A stretch of DNA of 10,030 nucleotides from Gammaproteobacteria bacterium (lineage in GTDB: Bacteria > Pseudomonadota > Gammaproteobacteria > Chromatiales > Chromatiaceae), in contig VMDJ01000023.1 in the NCBI GenBank assembly GCA_008080925.1, positions 1 through 10,030 of the forward strand, written 5' to 3'. The first letter of the stretch is position 1. Each line of letters starts with the position of its first letter. Of this stretch, positions 1 through 7,548 are shown piece by piece. Position numbers and translations under genes: made by a program. The notes under the pieces are model-generated. The model was not told the DNA's origin and searched no databases. It saw only the letters and a program-made list of their open reading frames with translations.

Positions 1-855
1 GATGCAGGTCATGGTGGGAAAGATCCGGGTGCGATCGGTCTCCGTGGTAAAGCGCATGAGAAGCGTGTGACTCTGCAAATTGCACGTCGTGTTAAACGAC
101 TGATTGATGCGCAGCCGGGAATGCGTGCAGTACTCGTCCGTAGTGGCGACTACTACATCCCACTGCGCAAACGCACCCAGATTGCACGTAAACATGATGC
201 GGATTTATTTGTCTCGATTCATGCAGATGCGTTCCACAAGAGTCACGTGCATGGTGCATCGGTCTTTGTGGTATCAAATCGTGGCGCTAGCTCAGAGATG
301 GCACGTTGGTTAGCCAATCGTGAAAACGCCTCTGATCTAGCCGGTGGTGTCGCAATTAGTGACGTGTCGGATGATGTAGCTAAGACTTTGTTGGATCTGT
401 CACGTACTGGGTCACAAGAGGCAAGCTACAAGGCGGCAGAGAAGGTGCATAGAGAGCTCGATAAGATTGGCAAGATGCACAGCCGGCGTGTTCAAAATGC
501 GGGCTTTATGGTGTTGAAGTCACCGGATATTCCTTCGATGTTGGTTGAAACCGGCTTTATCTCAAACCCTAACGAGGCGCGCCGCTTAACCAATGGTAAG
601 CATCAAGAAAAGATCGCTAAGTCGATTGTTAATGGTGTTCGAGCCTATTTTGAAGAAACGCCTCCACCCGATACCAAGATTGCTCAGCAAGTGCTTGAGG
701 GTAAGCCAAAGCAACATGTGATCTCGCGAGGGGATACCTTATCTGAGATCGCTGATCGTTATGAGGTCAGTTTGAATGATCTGAAGTCACACAATCGTAT
801 CTCTGATGCGCGACGTATCCGCATCGGACAGGTACTGCATATCCCGCAAAGTTAA
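1..855 (+). CDS. amiB: N-acetylmuramoyl-L-alanine amidase, C-terminal part (5' truncated)
   Basis: Periplasmic zinc amidase that cleaves the amide bond between N-acetylmuramic acid and the stem peptide to split septal peptidoglycan during cell separation. The reading frame is open from the first base, so 284 residues are visible and the signal peptide, any AMIN domain and the start lie outside the window. The Amidase_3 fold begins at once with DAGHGGKDPGA. The probable zinc ligands are H4, E20 and H74 (SIHAD), and the catalytic glutamate is E183 in LVETGFISN. The insert around residues 100-150 matches the EnvC/NlpD-controlled autoinhibitory helix region of the AmiA/B/C family. A LysM repeat at about 239-282 (GDTLSEIADRYEVS to IRIGQVLHIP) would bind peptidoglycan. 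The C-terminal LysM and the position directly before mutL favour AmiB over AmiA or AmiC. The LysM arrangement is common in non-enteric AmiB, as I recall. Confidence 0.93.
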   Translation, partial: DAGHGGKDPGAIGLRGKAHEKRVTLQIARRVKRLIDAQPGMRAVLVRSGDYYIPLRKRTQIARKHDADLFVSIHADAFHKSHVHGASVFVVSNRGASSEMARWLANRENASDLAGGVAISDVSDDVAKTLLDLSRTGSQEASYKAAEKVHRELDKIGKMHSRRVQNAGFMVLKSPDIPSMLVETGFISNPNEARRLTNGKHQEKIAKSIVNGVRAYFEETPPPDTKIAQQVLEGKPKQHVISRGDTLSEIADRYEVSLNDLKSHNRISDARRIRIGQVLHIPQS

Positions 856-859
856 TTCG

Positions 860-882
860 AAAGCCCGCTAAGCGGGCTTTTT
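860..882 (+). terminator. Intrinsic terminator after amiB
   Basis: Nine-base perfect stem AAAGCCCGC (860-868) and GCGGGCTTT (872-880) around a TAA loop, running into a short T tract. It begins five bases after the amiB stop codon. It lies in front of mutL, so mutL transcription must come from read-through or from a promoter I could not clearly see. The T tract is short, so termination may be partial. Confidence 0.8.
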
Positions 883-919
883 GCTGAATGGCTTCGCGCC
901 ACATGGCAGAATGCGCAGC

Positions 920-2707
920 ATGCCGAATCGAATTCATGCGCTTCCATCTCTTCTGGTTAACCAAATCGCTGCTGGCGAAGTGGTTGAGCGTCCTGCATCT
1001 GTGGTCAAAGAGCTAGTTGAGAACAGCTTGGATGCAGGCGCCTCGAAGATTGATGTTGAAGTGATGCAAGGTGGTGTGAAGACGCTGCGCATTACCGATA
1101 ACGGTCATGGGCTCTATGCAGAAGATATTCCACTGGCGTTATCACGACACGCTACCAGTAAGGTGGGCTCGCTAGAAGATCTTGAGCGTATCCAAAGTAT
1201 GGGCTTTCGTGGTGAAGCGTTACCCTCGATTGCGTCTGTATCGCGTTTGATGCTGACCTCGCGTGAGCAAACCGAAGAACATGCTTGGCAAGCCATGCCG
1301 GGCGCTGAAGAACTTAAACCGGCAGCGCATCCTGTCGGTACGACCATTGAGGTCAATGACCTTTTCTACAACACCCCAGCGCGACGTAAGTTTTTAAAAA
1401 CAGAAAAGACTGAGTTCTCTCACATCGAGCAAGTGGTGCGCCGACTCGCACTGGCGAGACCTGATGTGGCATTTAGCTTGTCGCATAATGGTCGGCAGTC
1501 GTTTAAAGCCTTGGCAGCAAATGATCGTGCTTCTCAAGAGCGACGTATTAGTGGCTTAGTGGGTGATGCTTTCATAGAGAATGCGCTGCACTTTGAACAC
1601 GAAGCCGCAGGCTTAAAGATGTATGGCTGGGTTGCTAAGCCAACGTTCTCGCGTAGCCAAGCAGATATGCAGCACTTTTATGTGAATGGCCGCATGGTGC
1701 GCGATAAGTTAGTGACACATGCTGTTCGCCAAGCGTTTGCAGATGTTTTGTATCACGGTCGTCATCCGGCTTATGTGGTCTTTCTTGAATTGAACCCTGT
1801 GTTGGTGGATGTGAATGTTCATCCGACAAAACATGAAGTGCGTTTCCGTGAAGGTCGCATGGTGCATGACTTTATCTTCCGTACTTTGCATCAAGTGTTA
1901 GCTGATGTGCGCCCTGAAGCTGCGACTGCGCCGGGGGCGACAAGCTTTGTGGGTAATTTATCTGCTGATATGCAAAGTCCGTCCTATAACTTGAATGCAT
2001 CACCGCAACAAAGTGGTCTACAGTTAGGTGTTGCGGAATCACTTGCGCGATACGAGGCCTCATCGCAGTGGCAGCAGCCGAATATGGCATCGACGCCCAT
2101 GTCTGAGCACGCTGATGATGAGGTGCCCCCGCTGGGTTTTGCTATTGCACAATTACATGGCGTGTATGTCCTAGCGCAAAACACCGATGGGCTAGTTTTA
2201 GTCGATATGCATGCGGCACATGAGCGCATCACCTATGAGGCGTTTAAGTTGGCGATGGATGGTGATGGCATTACCAGTCAGCCGTTGCTTGTGCCGATCA
2301 GTGTGTCAGTGAGTTCGCGAGAGGCGGATTTGGCTGAGCAGCAAGGTGAGATTTTTGATCAGTTAGGTTTGCAGGTGGATCGCTTATCCGATGCGAATGT
2401 TGTTGTGCGTTCTGTGCCGGCATTACTGCGTAATGCGGATGTCGAAAGATTGTTGCGCGATGTGCTTTCTGATTTGGCGATGTATGGCGAGAGCTCACGA
2501 ATTCGTGAATCATTGAATGAAGTGCTAGGGACTATGGCGTGTCATGGGTCGGTAAGAGCTAATCGTCGTTTAACGATTGATGAGATGAATGCCTTACTGC
2601 GTGATATCGAACGTACAGAAAGAGCAGGGCAGTGTAATCACGGTCGTCCGACATGGACGCAGTTGAGTATGACTGAGCTCGACAAGCTGTTTTTGCGTGG
2701 CAGATGA
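920..2707 (+). CDS. mutL: DNA mismatch repair protein MutL with endonuclease signature
   Basis: GHKL-family ATPase that links MutS mismatch recognition to downstream strand removal. The N-terminal ATPase domain has NQIAAGEVVERP (14-25), catalytic E31 in KELVENSLDAGA, DNGHG, FRGEAL, and NTPARRKFL. The transducer domain carries YVNGRMVRD and VDVNVHPTKHEVRF. A variable low-complexity linker spans roughly residues 325-395. The C-terminal dimerisation domain has DMHAAHERITYE (429-440), which fits the metal-binding endonuclease pattern DQHA(X)2E(X)4E with M for Q, plus ACH (540-542), CNHGRP (572-577) and a terminal FLR (591-593). This set marks nicking MutL proteins such as that of Pseudomonas, unlike E. 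coli MutL, which relies on MutH. I chose the ATG at 920 (595 residues) because MPNRIHALP aligns with the family N-terminus. An in-frame ATG at 911 and a TTG at 881 are alternatives. No strong Shine-Dalgarno is visible (GGCAG at 905-909 is the best). The stop overlaps miaA. Confidence 0.95.
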   Translation: MPNRIHALPSLLVNQIAAGEVVERPASVVKELVENSLDAGASKIDVEVMQGGVKTLRITDNGHGLYAEDIPLALSRHATSKVGSLEDLERIQSMGFRGEALPSIASVSRLMLTSREQTEEHAWQAMPGAEELKPAAHPVGTTIEVNDLFYNTPARRKFLKTEKTEFSHIEQVVRRLALARPDVAFSLSHNGRQSFKALAANDRASQERRISGLVGDAFIENALHFEHEAAGLKMYGWVAKPTFSRSQADMQHFYVNGRMVRDKLVTHAVRQAFADVLYHGRHPAYVVFLELNPVLVDVNVHPTKHEVRFREGRMVHDFIFRTLHQVLADVRPEAATAPGATSFVGNLSADMQSPSYNLNASPQQSGLQLGVAESLARYEASSQWQQPNMASTPMSEHADDEVPPLGFAIAQLHGVYVLAQNTDGLVLVDMHAAHERITYEAFKLAMDGDGITSQPLLVPISVSVSSREADLAEQQGEIFDQLGLQVDRLSDANVVVRSVPALLRNADVERLLRDVLSDLAMYGESSRIRESLNEVLGTMACHGSVRANRRLTIDEMNALLRDIERTERAGQCNHGRPTWTQLSMTELDKLFLRGR

Positions 2708-3645
2708 GTAATGCATTACCGCCCGCGATTTTTATCATGGGGCCAACGGCCTCAGGTAAGACGGCGCTTGCGATGGAGTTGTTTGATCAATTACCGCTTG
2801 AGTTAATCAGTGTCGATTCGGCATTGATCTACCGTGATATGAATATCGGTACCGCAAAGCCAGCACCGGATGAGCTTGCACGCTACCCACATGCGTTGGT
2901 GGATATCTGTGATCCAAGTGAAGCTTACTCCGCAGAAAACTTTCGTCGTGATGCGTTGCAATTGATGGGCGAGATCACTGATCGAGGCAAGGTGCCATGC
3001 TTGGTCGGCGGCACTATGTTGTACTACCGCGCACTTCAATATGGTTTATCGCGTTTACCGGCTTCCGATCCTGAGGTGCGTCAGCATTTTGCGGAACGTG
3101 CTGAGAATGAAGGCCTGGCAGTTTTACATGCTGAGCTCTGTAAGATTGATCCTGTCGCAGGTGAGCGTATTCACGCAAATGATCCACAGCGAACCTTGCG
3201 CGCACTCGAAGTTTTTCAACAAACGGGCAAAACCCTCACTGAGTTACAACAAGCCGAGCAGGGTGAGCCGATGCCTTATCGTGCATTGAAGCTGGTCAAG
3301 TCGCCGGATCGCCCGATTTTGCATGAGCGCATTGCACAACGATTTGAGTTGATGTTGGCGCAGGGCTTTGAGCAGGAAGTTGAAAAATTGATGGCACGGG
3401 GTGATTTGAATTTGGATATGCCATCGATGCGCTGTGTCGGCTATCGCCAGATGTGGGAATACCTCGATGGGCAGTGTGATCAGGCAGCGATGGTTGAAAA
3501 AGGGATTGCGGCCACAAGGCAGTTAGCGAAACGCCAGATTACCTGGCTGCGGTCTGAGGAATCGGCGCACTGGTTGGATGAGAATGATCAGCTTGCCGGA
3601 AAGCCAGTATTGGCGGCATGTCAGGACTTTCTAGAGACCCGCTAA
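2704..3645 (+). CDS. miaA: tRNA dimethylallyltransferase
   Basis: Transfers the dimethylallyl group from dimethylallyl pyrophosphate to N6 of A37 in tRNAs that read codons starting with U, the first step toward ms2i6A. This stabilises codon pairing and affects expression of several stress regulators. The 313-residue length is normal. Visible motifs are the P-loop GPTASGKT (13-20), DSALIYRDMNIGTAKP (38-53), VGGTMLYYRAL (about 101-111), the NDPQRTLRALEV segment, RCVGYRQMWEYL, and KRQITWLR near the C-terminus. The ATG overlaps the mutL stop in an ATGA arrangement, so miaA is probably translated by coupling from mutL. No separate promoter is needed, though enteric miaA is known to have internal promoters in mutL. 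No intrinsic terminator follows, so transcripts may continue into hfq. Confidence 0.96.
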   Translation: MSNALPPAIFIMGPTASGKTALAMELFDQLPLELISVDSALIYRDMNIGTAKPAPDELARYPHALVDICDPSEAYSAENFRRDALQLMGEITDRGKVPCLVGGTMLYYRALQYGLSRLPASDPEVRQHFAERAENEGLAVLHAELCKIDPVAGERIHANDPQRTLRALEVFQQTGKTLTELQQAEQGEPMPYRALKLVKSPDRPILHERIAQRFELMLAQGFEQEVEKLMARGDLNLDMPSMRCVGYRQMWEYLDGQCDQAAMVEKGIAATRQLAKRQITWLRSEESAHWLDENDQLAGKPVLAACQDFLETR

Positions 3646-3703
3646 AAAACTCAAGCTATTGAAGTCATTAGAAAAAATAATACTTTTTACGGTGGTTTTT
3701 TGA

Positions 3704-3732
3704 TTGGCCCAGTGTTCTAATCCGCATATACA
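3704..3732 (+). promoter_or_regulatory. Possible sigma-70-type promoter for hfq
   Basis: TTGGCC (3704-3709), a 17-base spacer, then TATACA (3727-3732): four of six matches to each consensus hexamer with ideal spacing. It lies in the 133-base AT-rich gap between miaA and hfq and would give a 5' leader of about 40 bases. hfq is driven by several local promoters in E. coli, so a promoter here is expected, but this exact assignment rests on a by-eye match. Confidence 0.3.
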
Positions 3733-3778
3733 AGGTTAACCCCTTGCCAAACAAAAAGAACAACAGAGAAAAAGAACA

Positions 3779-4006
3779 ATGGCAAAAGGTCAGACACTTC
3801 AAGATCCCTTTCTCAATGCACTGCGCAAAGAGCGTATTCCGGTTTCCATTTTTTTGGTGAACGGTATCAAGCTTCAAGGTACGGTCGATTCTTTCGATCA
3901 GTTTGTGGTGTTGTTGAAGAACAATGTCAGTCAGATGGTTTATAAGCACGCGATTTCGACTATTGTGCCTGCTCGTAACGTCAATATGCCGATTGACGAA
4001 GAATAA
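3779..4006 (+). CDS. hfq: RNA chaperone Hfq
   Basis: Sm-like protein that forms a hexameric ring and pairs small RNAs with target mRNAs. The 75-residue protein is nearly all Sm core. It begins MAKGQTLQDPFLNALRKERI, containing the proximal-face Q and F residues that bind U-rich 3' ends, continues with VSIFLVNGIKLQGTVDSFDQFVVLL (Sm1) and NNVSQMVYKHAISTIVP (Sm2, with the YKH signature), and has the rim-type RKER basic patch. The C-terminal tail after the core is only about nine residues and ends in an acidic tip (DEE), much shorter than the roughly 102-residue enteric protein and slightly shorter than the 82-residue Pseudomonas protein. The start is preceded by a weak purine-rich AGAGAA at 3765-3770. 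It sits between miaA and hflX as in most Gammaproteobacteria. Confidence 0.98.
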   Translation: MAKGQTLQDPFLNALRKERIPVSIFLVNGIKLQGTVDSFDQFVVLLKNNVSQMVYKHAISTIVPARNVNMPIDEE

Positions 4007-4066
4007 TTTCTTTTTGCACGGGTTGTTGTTTGTCCACGTGTAGCCACTTTTATGCTGTAAATATTG

Positions 4067-5365
4067 ATGTTTGATCGTCCGCAAATTGGCGAGCGGGCGA
4101 TATTGGTTCACATTGCACGTTACGGTCAGCCAGATCCCGAAGAACTACATGAATTCCGCGAGCTCGCATTGTCTGCGGGTGCAGATCCGCTTGAGCTGAT
4201 TACCGGTAGCCGCGATGCGCCTGATAAACGTTTATACGTGGGTTCAGGTAAAGCGGAAGAGATCGATCAGTGTGTTAAGCATCACGAAGCTCAGTTGGTG
4301 ATCTTTGACCACAATCTCAGTCCCAGTCAGGAACGTAACCTCGAAGCTATGTTTGAATGCCGCGTGCTTGATAGAACCGGTCTGATTCTGGATATCTTTG
4401 CGCAACGAGCGCGATCACATGAAGGTAAGTTGCAGGTTGAGCTTGCACAGCTTCAGCATCTCTCGACTCGCTTGGTACGAGGTTGGACTCACTTAGAGCG
4501 TCAGAAGGGTGGTATTGGTCTGCGTGGTCCGGGTGAGACCCAACTTGAAACCGACCGTCGATTGCTGGGCGCCCGTATTGAGCAGATAAAAAAGCGTTTA
4601 GCCAAGGTTGATAATCAGCGCGATCAAAATCGACGTGCACGTAAACGCAATGAGGTGCCGACTGTCTCTTTGGTGGGTTATACCAATGCGGGTAAGTCGA
4701 CCTTGTTTAATGCACTAACCGATGCTGGGGTGTATGCACAGGATCAGCTCTTCGCAACCTTGGACCCAACGCTGCGTCGTTTGCCATTGTTGTCCGGTGG
4801 AGAAGTGGTCTTAGCAGATACCGTGGGTTTCGTTTCGCGTTTGCCACATGACTTGGTGGCAGCGTTTAAAAGTACGTTGCAAGAAACTATAGAAGCGGAT
4901 TTGCTCATTCATGTCATCGATGTTGCTAGCACGCAGCGCGCAGAGAATATTGCAGAAGTCGATGATGTCTTAGAGCAGATCGGTGCGGATGAGACGCCGC
5001 GATTACTGGTCTACAACAAGATCGATCTGCTTGAAGATCATCAGCCACGTATTTTGTATGCTGATGATGGTAAGCCTGAGTCGGTGTGGCTATCTGCGCA
5101 GCAGAGCACAGGTTTAGATCTATTGGCCGAAGCGTTGTCGGCATTGTTTGGTGATCAAAACATCATTACCAAGCTTGTGGTTGAGCCACGACACGGGAAG
5201 ATCCGTGCCACCTTGTTCGAGGTGGGTAAAATCCATAGAGAAACCCATACAGACGACGGGGGATGGGAACTTGAAGTTCAGTTGCCGCGTCGAGAGTATG
5301 AACGACTAAGAAAACACCATGATTGGGTGGCTAATCAGTGGCCAACAACCGAACCTGAGTATTAG
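4067..5365 (+). CDS. hflX: Ribosome-associated GTPase HflX
   Basis: OBG-HflX GTPase that binds the 50S subunit and splits stalled 70S ribosomes, notably after heat shock in E. coli; it also acts on 100S ribosomes in some bacteria. The N-terminal nucleotide-binding HflX domain (about 1-195) contains ITGSRDAPDKRLYVGSGKAEEI, LSPSQERNLE, LDIFAQRARSHEGKLQVELAQL and GGIGLRGPGETQLE. The G domain has G1 GYTNAGKS (204-211), the FATLDPT switch I, G3 DTVGF (251-255), G4 NKID (317-320) and G5 SAQ (343-345). The length is 432 residues from the ATG at 4067, which matches the MFDR start of the E. coli protein; a TTG one codon earlier is less likely. No Shine-Dalgarno is visible upstream of this ATG, and the 60 bases after hfq hold no clear terminator, so hflX is probably co-transcribed with hfq. 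Confidence 0.96.
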   Translation: MFDRPQIGERAILVHIARYGQPDPEELHEFRELALSAGADPLELITGSRDAPDKRLYVGSGKAEEIDQCVKHHEAQLVIFDHNLSPSQERNLEAMFECRVLDRTGLILDIFAQRARSHEGKLQVELAQLQHLSTRLVRGWTHLERQKGGIGLRGPGETQLETDRRLLGARIEQIKKRLAKVDNQRDQNRRARKRNEVPTVSLVGYTNAGKSTLFNALTDAGVYAQDQLFATLDPTLRRLPLLSGGEVVLADTVGFVSRLPHDLVAAFKSTLQETIEADLLIHVIDVASTQRAENIAEVDDVLEQIGADETPRLLVYNKIDLLEDHQPRILYADDGKPESVWLSAQQSTGLDLLAEALSALFGDQNIITKLVVEPRHGKIRATLFEVGKIHRETHTDDGGWELEVQLPRREYERLRKHHDWVANQWPTTEPEY

Positions 5366-5404
5366 TCTTTTGTTAGACTTCTTTTATTAATTATCTGTAG
5401 TACC

Positions 5405-5408
5405 GGAG
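5405..5408 (+). promoter_or_regulatory. Shine-Dalgarno of hflK
   Basis: GGAG placed six bases before the ATG at 5415, the clearest ribosome binding site in the first half of the window. It fixes the hflK start. It suggests independent translation initiation of hflK, in contrast to the poorly marked hflX start upstream. Confidence 0.75.
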
Positions 5409-5414
5409 AAAGGC

Positions 5415-6599
5415 ATGGCCTGGAACGAGCCTGGAAATGGCGGCAACAATAAAGATCCTTGGGGTAACCGAGGCAACGATCAAGGACCTCCTGACCTTGA
5501 TGAAGTAGTGCGCAAGCTGCAACAAAAGATGGGCGGCCTGTTTGGCGGTAAAGGCGGCGGTAATAGCGGCGACTCTGGTCAAGCACCTAGCGGTGGTTTT
5601 GGTCTGATTGGCTTAGGTGTTCTCGTAGCTATCATTATCGCTGGTGCAATTAACAGCTTCTACATCATCGAACCTGCTGAGCGTGGCGTTGTTCAACGCT
5701 TTGGCGCTTATCATTCCGTTGTAGGTCCTGGTCCGCATTTTAAGATCCCTTTTATAGATAGTTACCAAGCGGTAAATGTCGACCAAGTGAATAAATTCGT
5801 TCAACGTGCACAAATGCTGACCAAGGACGAGAACATCGTCGACGTCACGGTTGAAGTTCAGTTCCGTATCCAAGACGCAGCTGACTTCCTGTTCCAAGAT
5901 GCGAATCCAGGCCAGACCATCAATGACTCGATGGAGTCAGCACTACGTGAAGTCGTAGGTAAGTCTAAGCTTGATGAGATCATGACAGAGAATCGTGGTG
6001 GTATCGCGATTGCTCTTCAGAGTGGCACCCAAGAGTTACTCGATCTGTACCGCACCGGTCTAATTGTCACCAATATAAACATTCAAGATGCTCAGCCACC
6101 TGAGGCGGTTCGTGATGCGTTTGCTGATGCAATCAAAGCGCGTGAGGATAAAGAGCGTCTGCAAAACCAAGCACAAGCTTACGCTAACGACGTTGTGCCT
6201 CGTGCACGTGGTGCTGCAGCGCGTTTGATTGAAGATGCGAAAGCATACAAAGCCAAAGTGACTGCAGAAGCTGACGGTGAATCTCAGCGTTTCTTGTCTC
6301 TACTCAAAGAGTATGAAGGGTCACCCAAAGTTACCCGTGAGCGTTTGTACCTTGAGACCATGCAAGAAGTCCTGGCAAAGAGTGCCAAGGTCCTGTTGAA
6401 CAACAACGGTGAGGGTAATGGTGGAAACCTGACGTACCTACCGTTAGATCGCATCATGCAGCAACAACCGATGACGGCGCCTAGAAATACGGCACCTCAG
6501 TCTAGCTTTGGTGTAGATACCTCAGCCTCTACTGATCAAATCAATATAGATAGTCGAGCGAACCGCGGAAGTTTGTCTCGTGAGCGAGGTGGTCGCTAA
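5415..6599 (+). CDS. hflK: FtsH protease modulator HflK (SPFH family)
   Basis: Inner-membrane SPFH/stomatin-prohibitin protein that assembles with HflC into a large cage around FtsH and modulates access of membrane substrates to the protease. The 394-residue protein opens with the HflK hallmark MAWNEPGN and KDPWG, then QGPPDLDEVVRKLQQKMGGLFG and a glycine-rich stretch (about 40-61). One membrane helix follows at about 62-82 (GFGLIGLGVLVAIIIAGAIN). The SPFH domain starts at IIEPAERGVVQRFG and includes the VDVTVEVQFRI strand. An alanine- and charge-rich coiled coil follows (EDKERLQNQAQAYANDVVP to SQRFLSLLKEYE). The C-terminal 60 or so residues are low in complexity and rich in Q, N, S and R, typical of the variable tail. 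The stop codon shares one base with the hflC start, so the two partners are translationally coupled. Confidence 0.97.
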   Translation: MAWNEPGNGGNNKDPWGNRGNDQGPPDLDEVVRKLQQKMGGLFGGKGGGNSGDSGQAPSGGFGLIGLGVLVAIIIAGAINSFYIIEPAERGVVQRFGAYHSVVGPGPHFKIPFIDSYQAVNVDQVNKFVQRAQMLTKDENIVDVTVEVQFRIQDAADFLFQDANPGQTINDSMESALREVVGKSKLDEIMTENRGGIAIALQSGTQELLDLYRTGLIVTNINIQDAQPPEAVRDAFADAIKAREDKERLQNQAQAYANDVVPRARGAAARLIEDAKAYKAKVTAEADGESQRFLSLLKEYEGSPKVTRERLYLETMQEVLAKSAKVLLNNNGEGNGGNLTYLPLDRIMQQQPMTAPRNTAPQSSFGVDTSASTDQINIDSRANRGSLSRERGGR

Positions 6600-7477
6600 T
6601 GAACTCGAATAAAGGCATTGTTTTACTGATCATTCTTGGTCTAGGTGCAGCATTAGCGAATGCATCGTTCTTTATCGTGAATGAAAATCAAGCGGCGTTA
6701 CGTTTGCAACTAGGTGAAATCGTCGACTCAAGCTATGAGCCAGGTTTGCACTTTAAGCTGCCATTAGTGCAAAACGCGCAGACCTTTGACCGTCGTATCC
6801 AAACCTTGGACTTGAAAGCAGAGCGCTTCTTGACCGTAGAGAAGAAGTTCGTGGTCGTAGATTCATACGCTAAGTGGCGTATATCTGACGTGGCACAGTA
6901 CTTCCGTTCAACACGTGGTAGTCAGACACAAACCGATCGCTTGTTATCAGCTCGTATTAACGCAGCACTGCGTGACGAGTTTGGTAAACGCACCATTCAA
7001 GAGGTGGTCTCGGGTGAGCGTAAAGAGATCATGCTGAAGTTGGCGCGTGAGGCAAATGAATCTGCCGCTGACTTGGGTGTTGAGATCGTTGACGTGCGCG
7101 TGAAGCAGATCGACTTTGAAGATTCGATCAGTGACACTATTTACGAGCGTATGCGTACCGAGCGTCAGCGTGTTGCGTCTGAGCTTCGTGCACAAGGTGC
7201 GGAAGCGGCAGAACGTATCCAAGCGGATGCGGATCGTCAGCGTACCGAGATACTAGCGAACTCATACCGTGATGCTGAATTGCTGCGCGGTGAGGGTGAT
7301 GCGGTAGCAGCGTCGACTTATGCGAAAGCCTTTGAGAAGAACGATGAGTTTTATGCCTTCTGGCGTAGCTTGCGTGCTTATCGTGAGGTGTTCGACAGCG
7401 GCACCAGCATGATGGTTTTGGATCCTAAATCGGAGTTTTTCCGTTATTTCGATCCAACATCGCCAAATCGTAAATAA
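6599..7477 (+). CDS. hflC: FtsH protease modulator HflC (SPFH family)
   Basis: Partner of HflK in the periplasm-facing HflKC ring that encloses FtsH. The 292-residue protein has an N-terminal membrane anchor at about 6-27 (GIVLLIILGLGAALANASFF), followed directly by the SPFH domain, beginning FIVNENQAALRLQLGEIVDS and including PGLHFKLPLVQNAQTFDRRIQTLD, the VDSYAKWRI strand and the TDRLLSARINAALRDEFGKRT segment. A long alanine/arginine/glutamate-rich helix (MRTERQRVASELRAQGAEAA onward) forms the oligomerising coiled coil, and the tail ends SEFFRYFDPTSPNRK. The start overlaps the hflK stop in TAATG, ensuring similar amounts of both subunits. A strong intrinsic terminator 13 bases after the stop closes the hfl block. 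Confidence 0.97.
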   Translation: MNSNKGIVLLIILGLGAALANASFFIVNENQAALRLQLGEIVDSSYEPGLHFKLPLVQNAQTFDRRIQTLDLKAERFLTVEKKFVVVDSYAKWRISDVAQYFRSTRGSQTQTDRLLSARINAALRDEFGKRTIQEVVSGERKEIMLKLAREANESAADLGVEIVDVRVKQIDFEDSISDTIYERMRTERQRVASELRAQGAEAAERIQADADRQRTEILANSYRDAELLRGEGDAVAASTYAKAFEKNDEFYAFWRSLRAYREVFDSGTSMMVLDPKSEFFRYFDPTSPNRK

Positions 7478-7489
7478 AAACACCGAGAT

Positions 7490-7511
7490 GGGGGCTTAAA
7501 AGCCCCCTTTT
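7490..7511 (+). terminator. Intrinsic terminator after hflC
   Basis: GGGGGCT (7490-7496) pairs perfectly with AGCCCCC (7501-7507) around a TAAA loop, followed by TTTT (7508-7511). The GC-rich seven-base stem right behind hflC makes this the probable end of the hfq-hflX-hflK-hflC transcript. Confidence 0.88.
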
Positions 7512-7513
7512 CG

Positions 7514-7542
7514 TGGACAGTCGGGCCTCGATTTGCGAAAAT
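7514..7542 (+). promoter_or_regulatory. Possible promoter for the DUF2065-hisZ-purA block or a small RNA
   Basis: TGGACA (7514-7519; five of six to consensus), a 17-base spacer, then GAAAAT (7537-7542; four of six). Its place directly after the hflC terminator fits a promoter that restarts transcription. Predicted start is near 7549. The -10 lacks the leading T, and a CCTCGA/TCGAGG inverted repeat (7526-7531 with 7544-7549) overlaps it, which could instead be an operator-like site or a chance repeat. Confidence 0.27.
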
Positions 7543-7548
7543 TTCGAG

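Noticed and set aside
881..919. Upstream extension of mutL from the TTG at 881
   Set aside because: The TTG is part of the terminator T tract, and the added residues do not resemble MutL N-termini.
3668..4111. A 147-codon open frame on the minus strand covering all of hfq and the start of hflX
   Set aside because: It lies opposite a certain gene and untranslated gaps, resembles no family I know, and is best explained as a shadow of hfq codon composition.
5366..5404. AT-rich stretch before hflK considered as a promoter
   Set aside because: TTGTTA at 5370 has no -10 hexamer with more than three matches at 16-18 bases spacing. I could not support a call.
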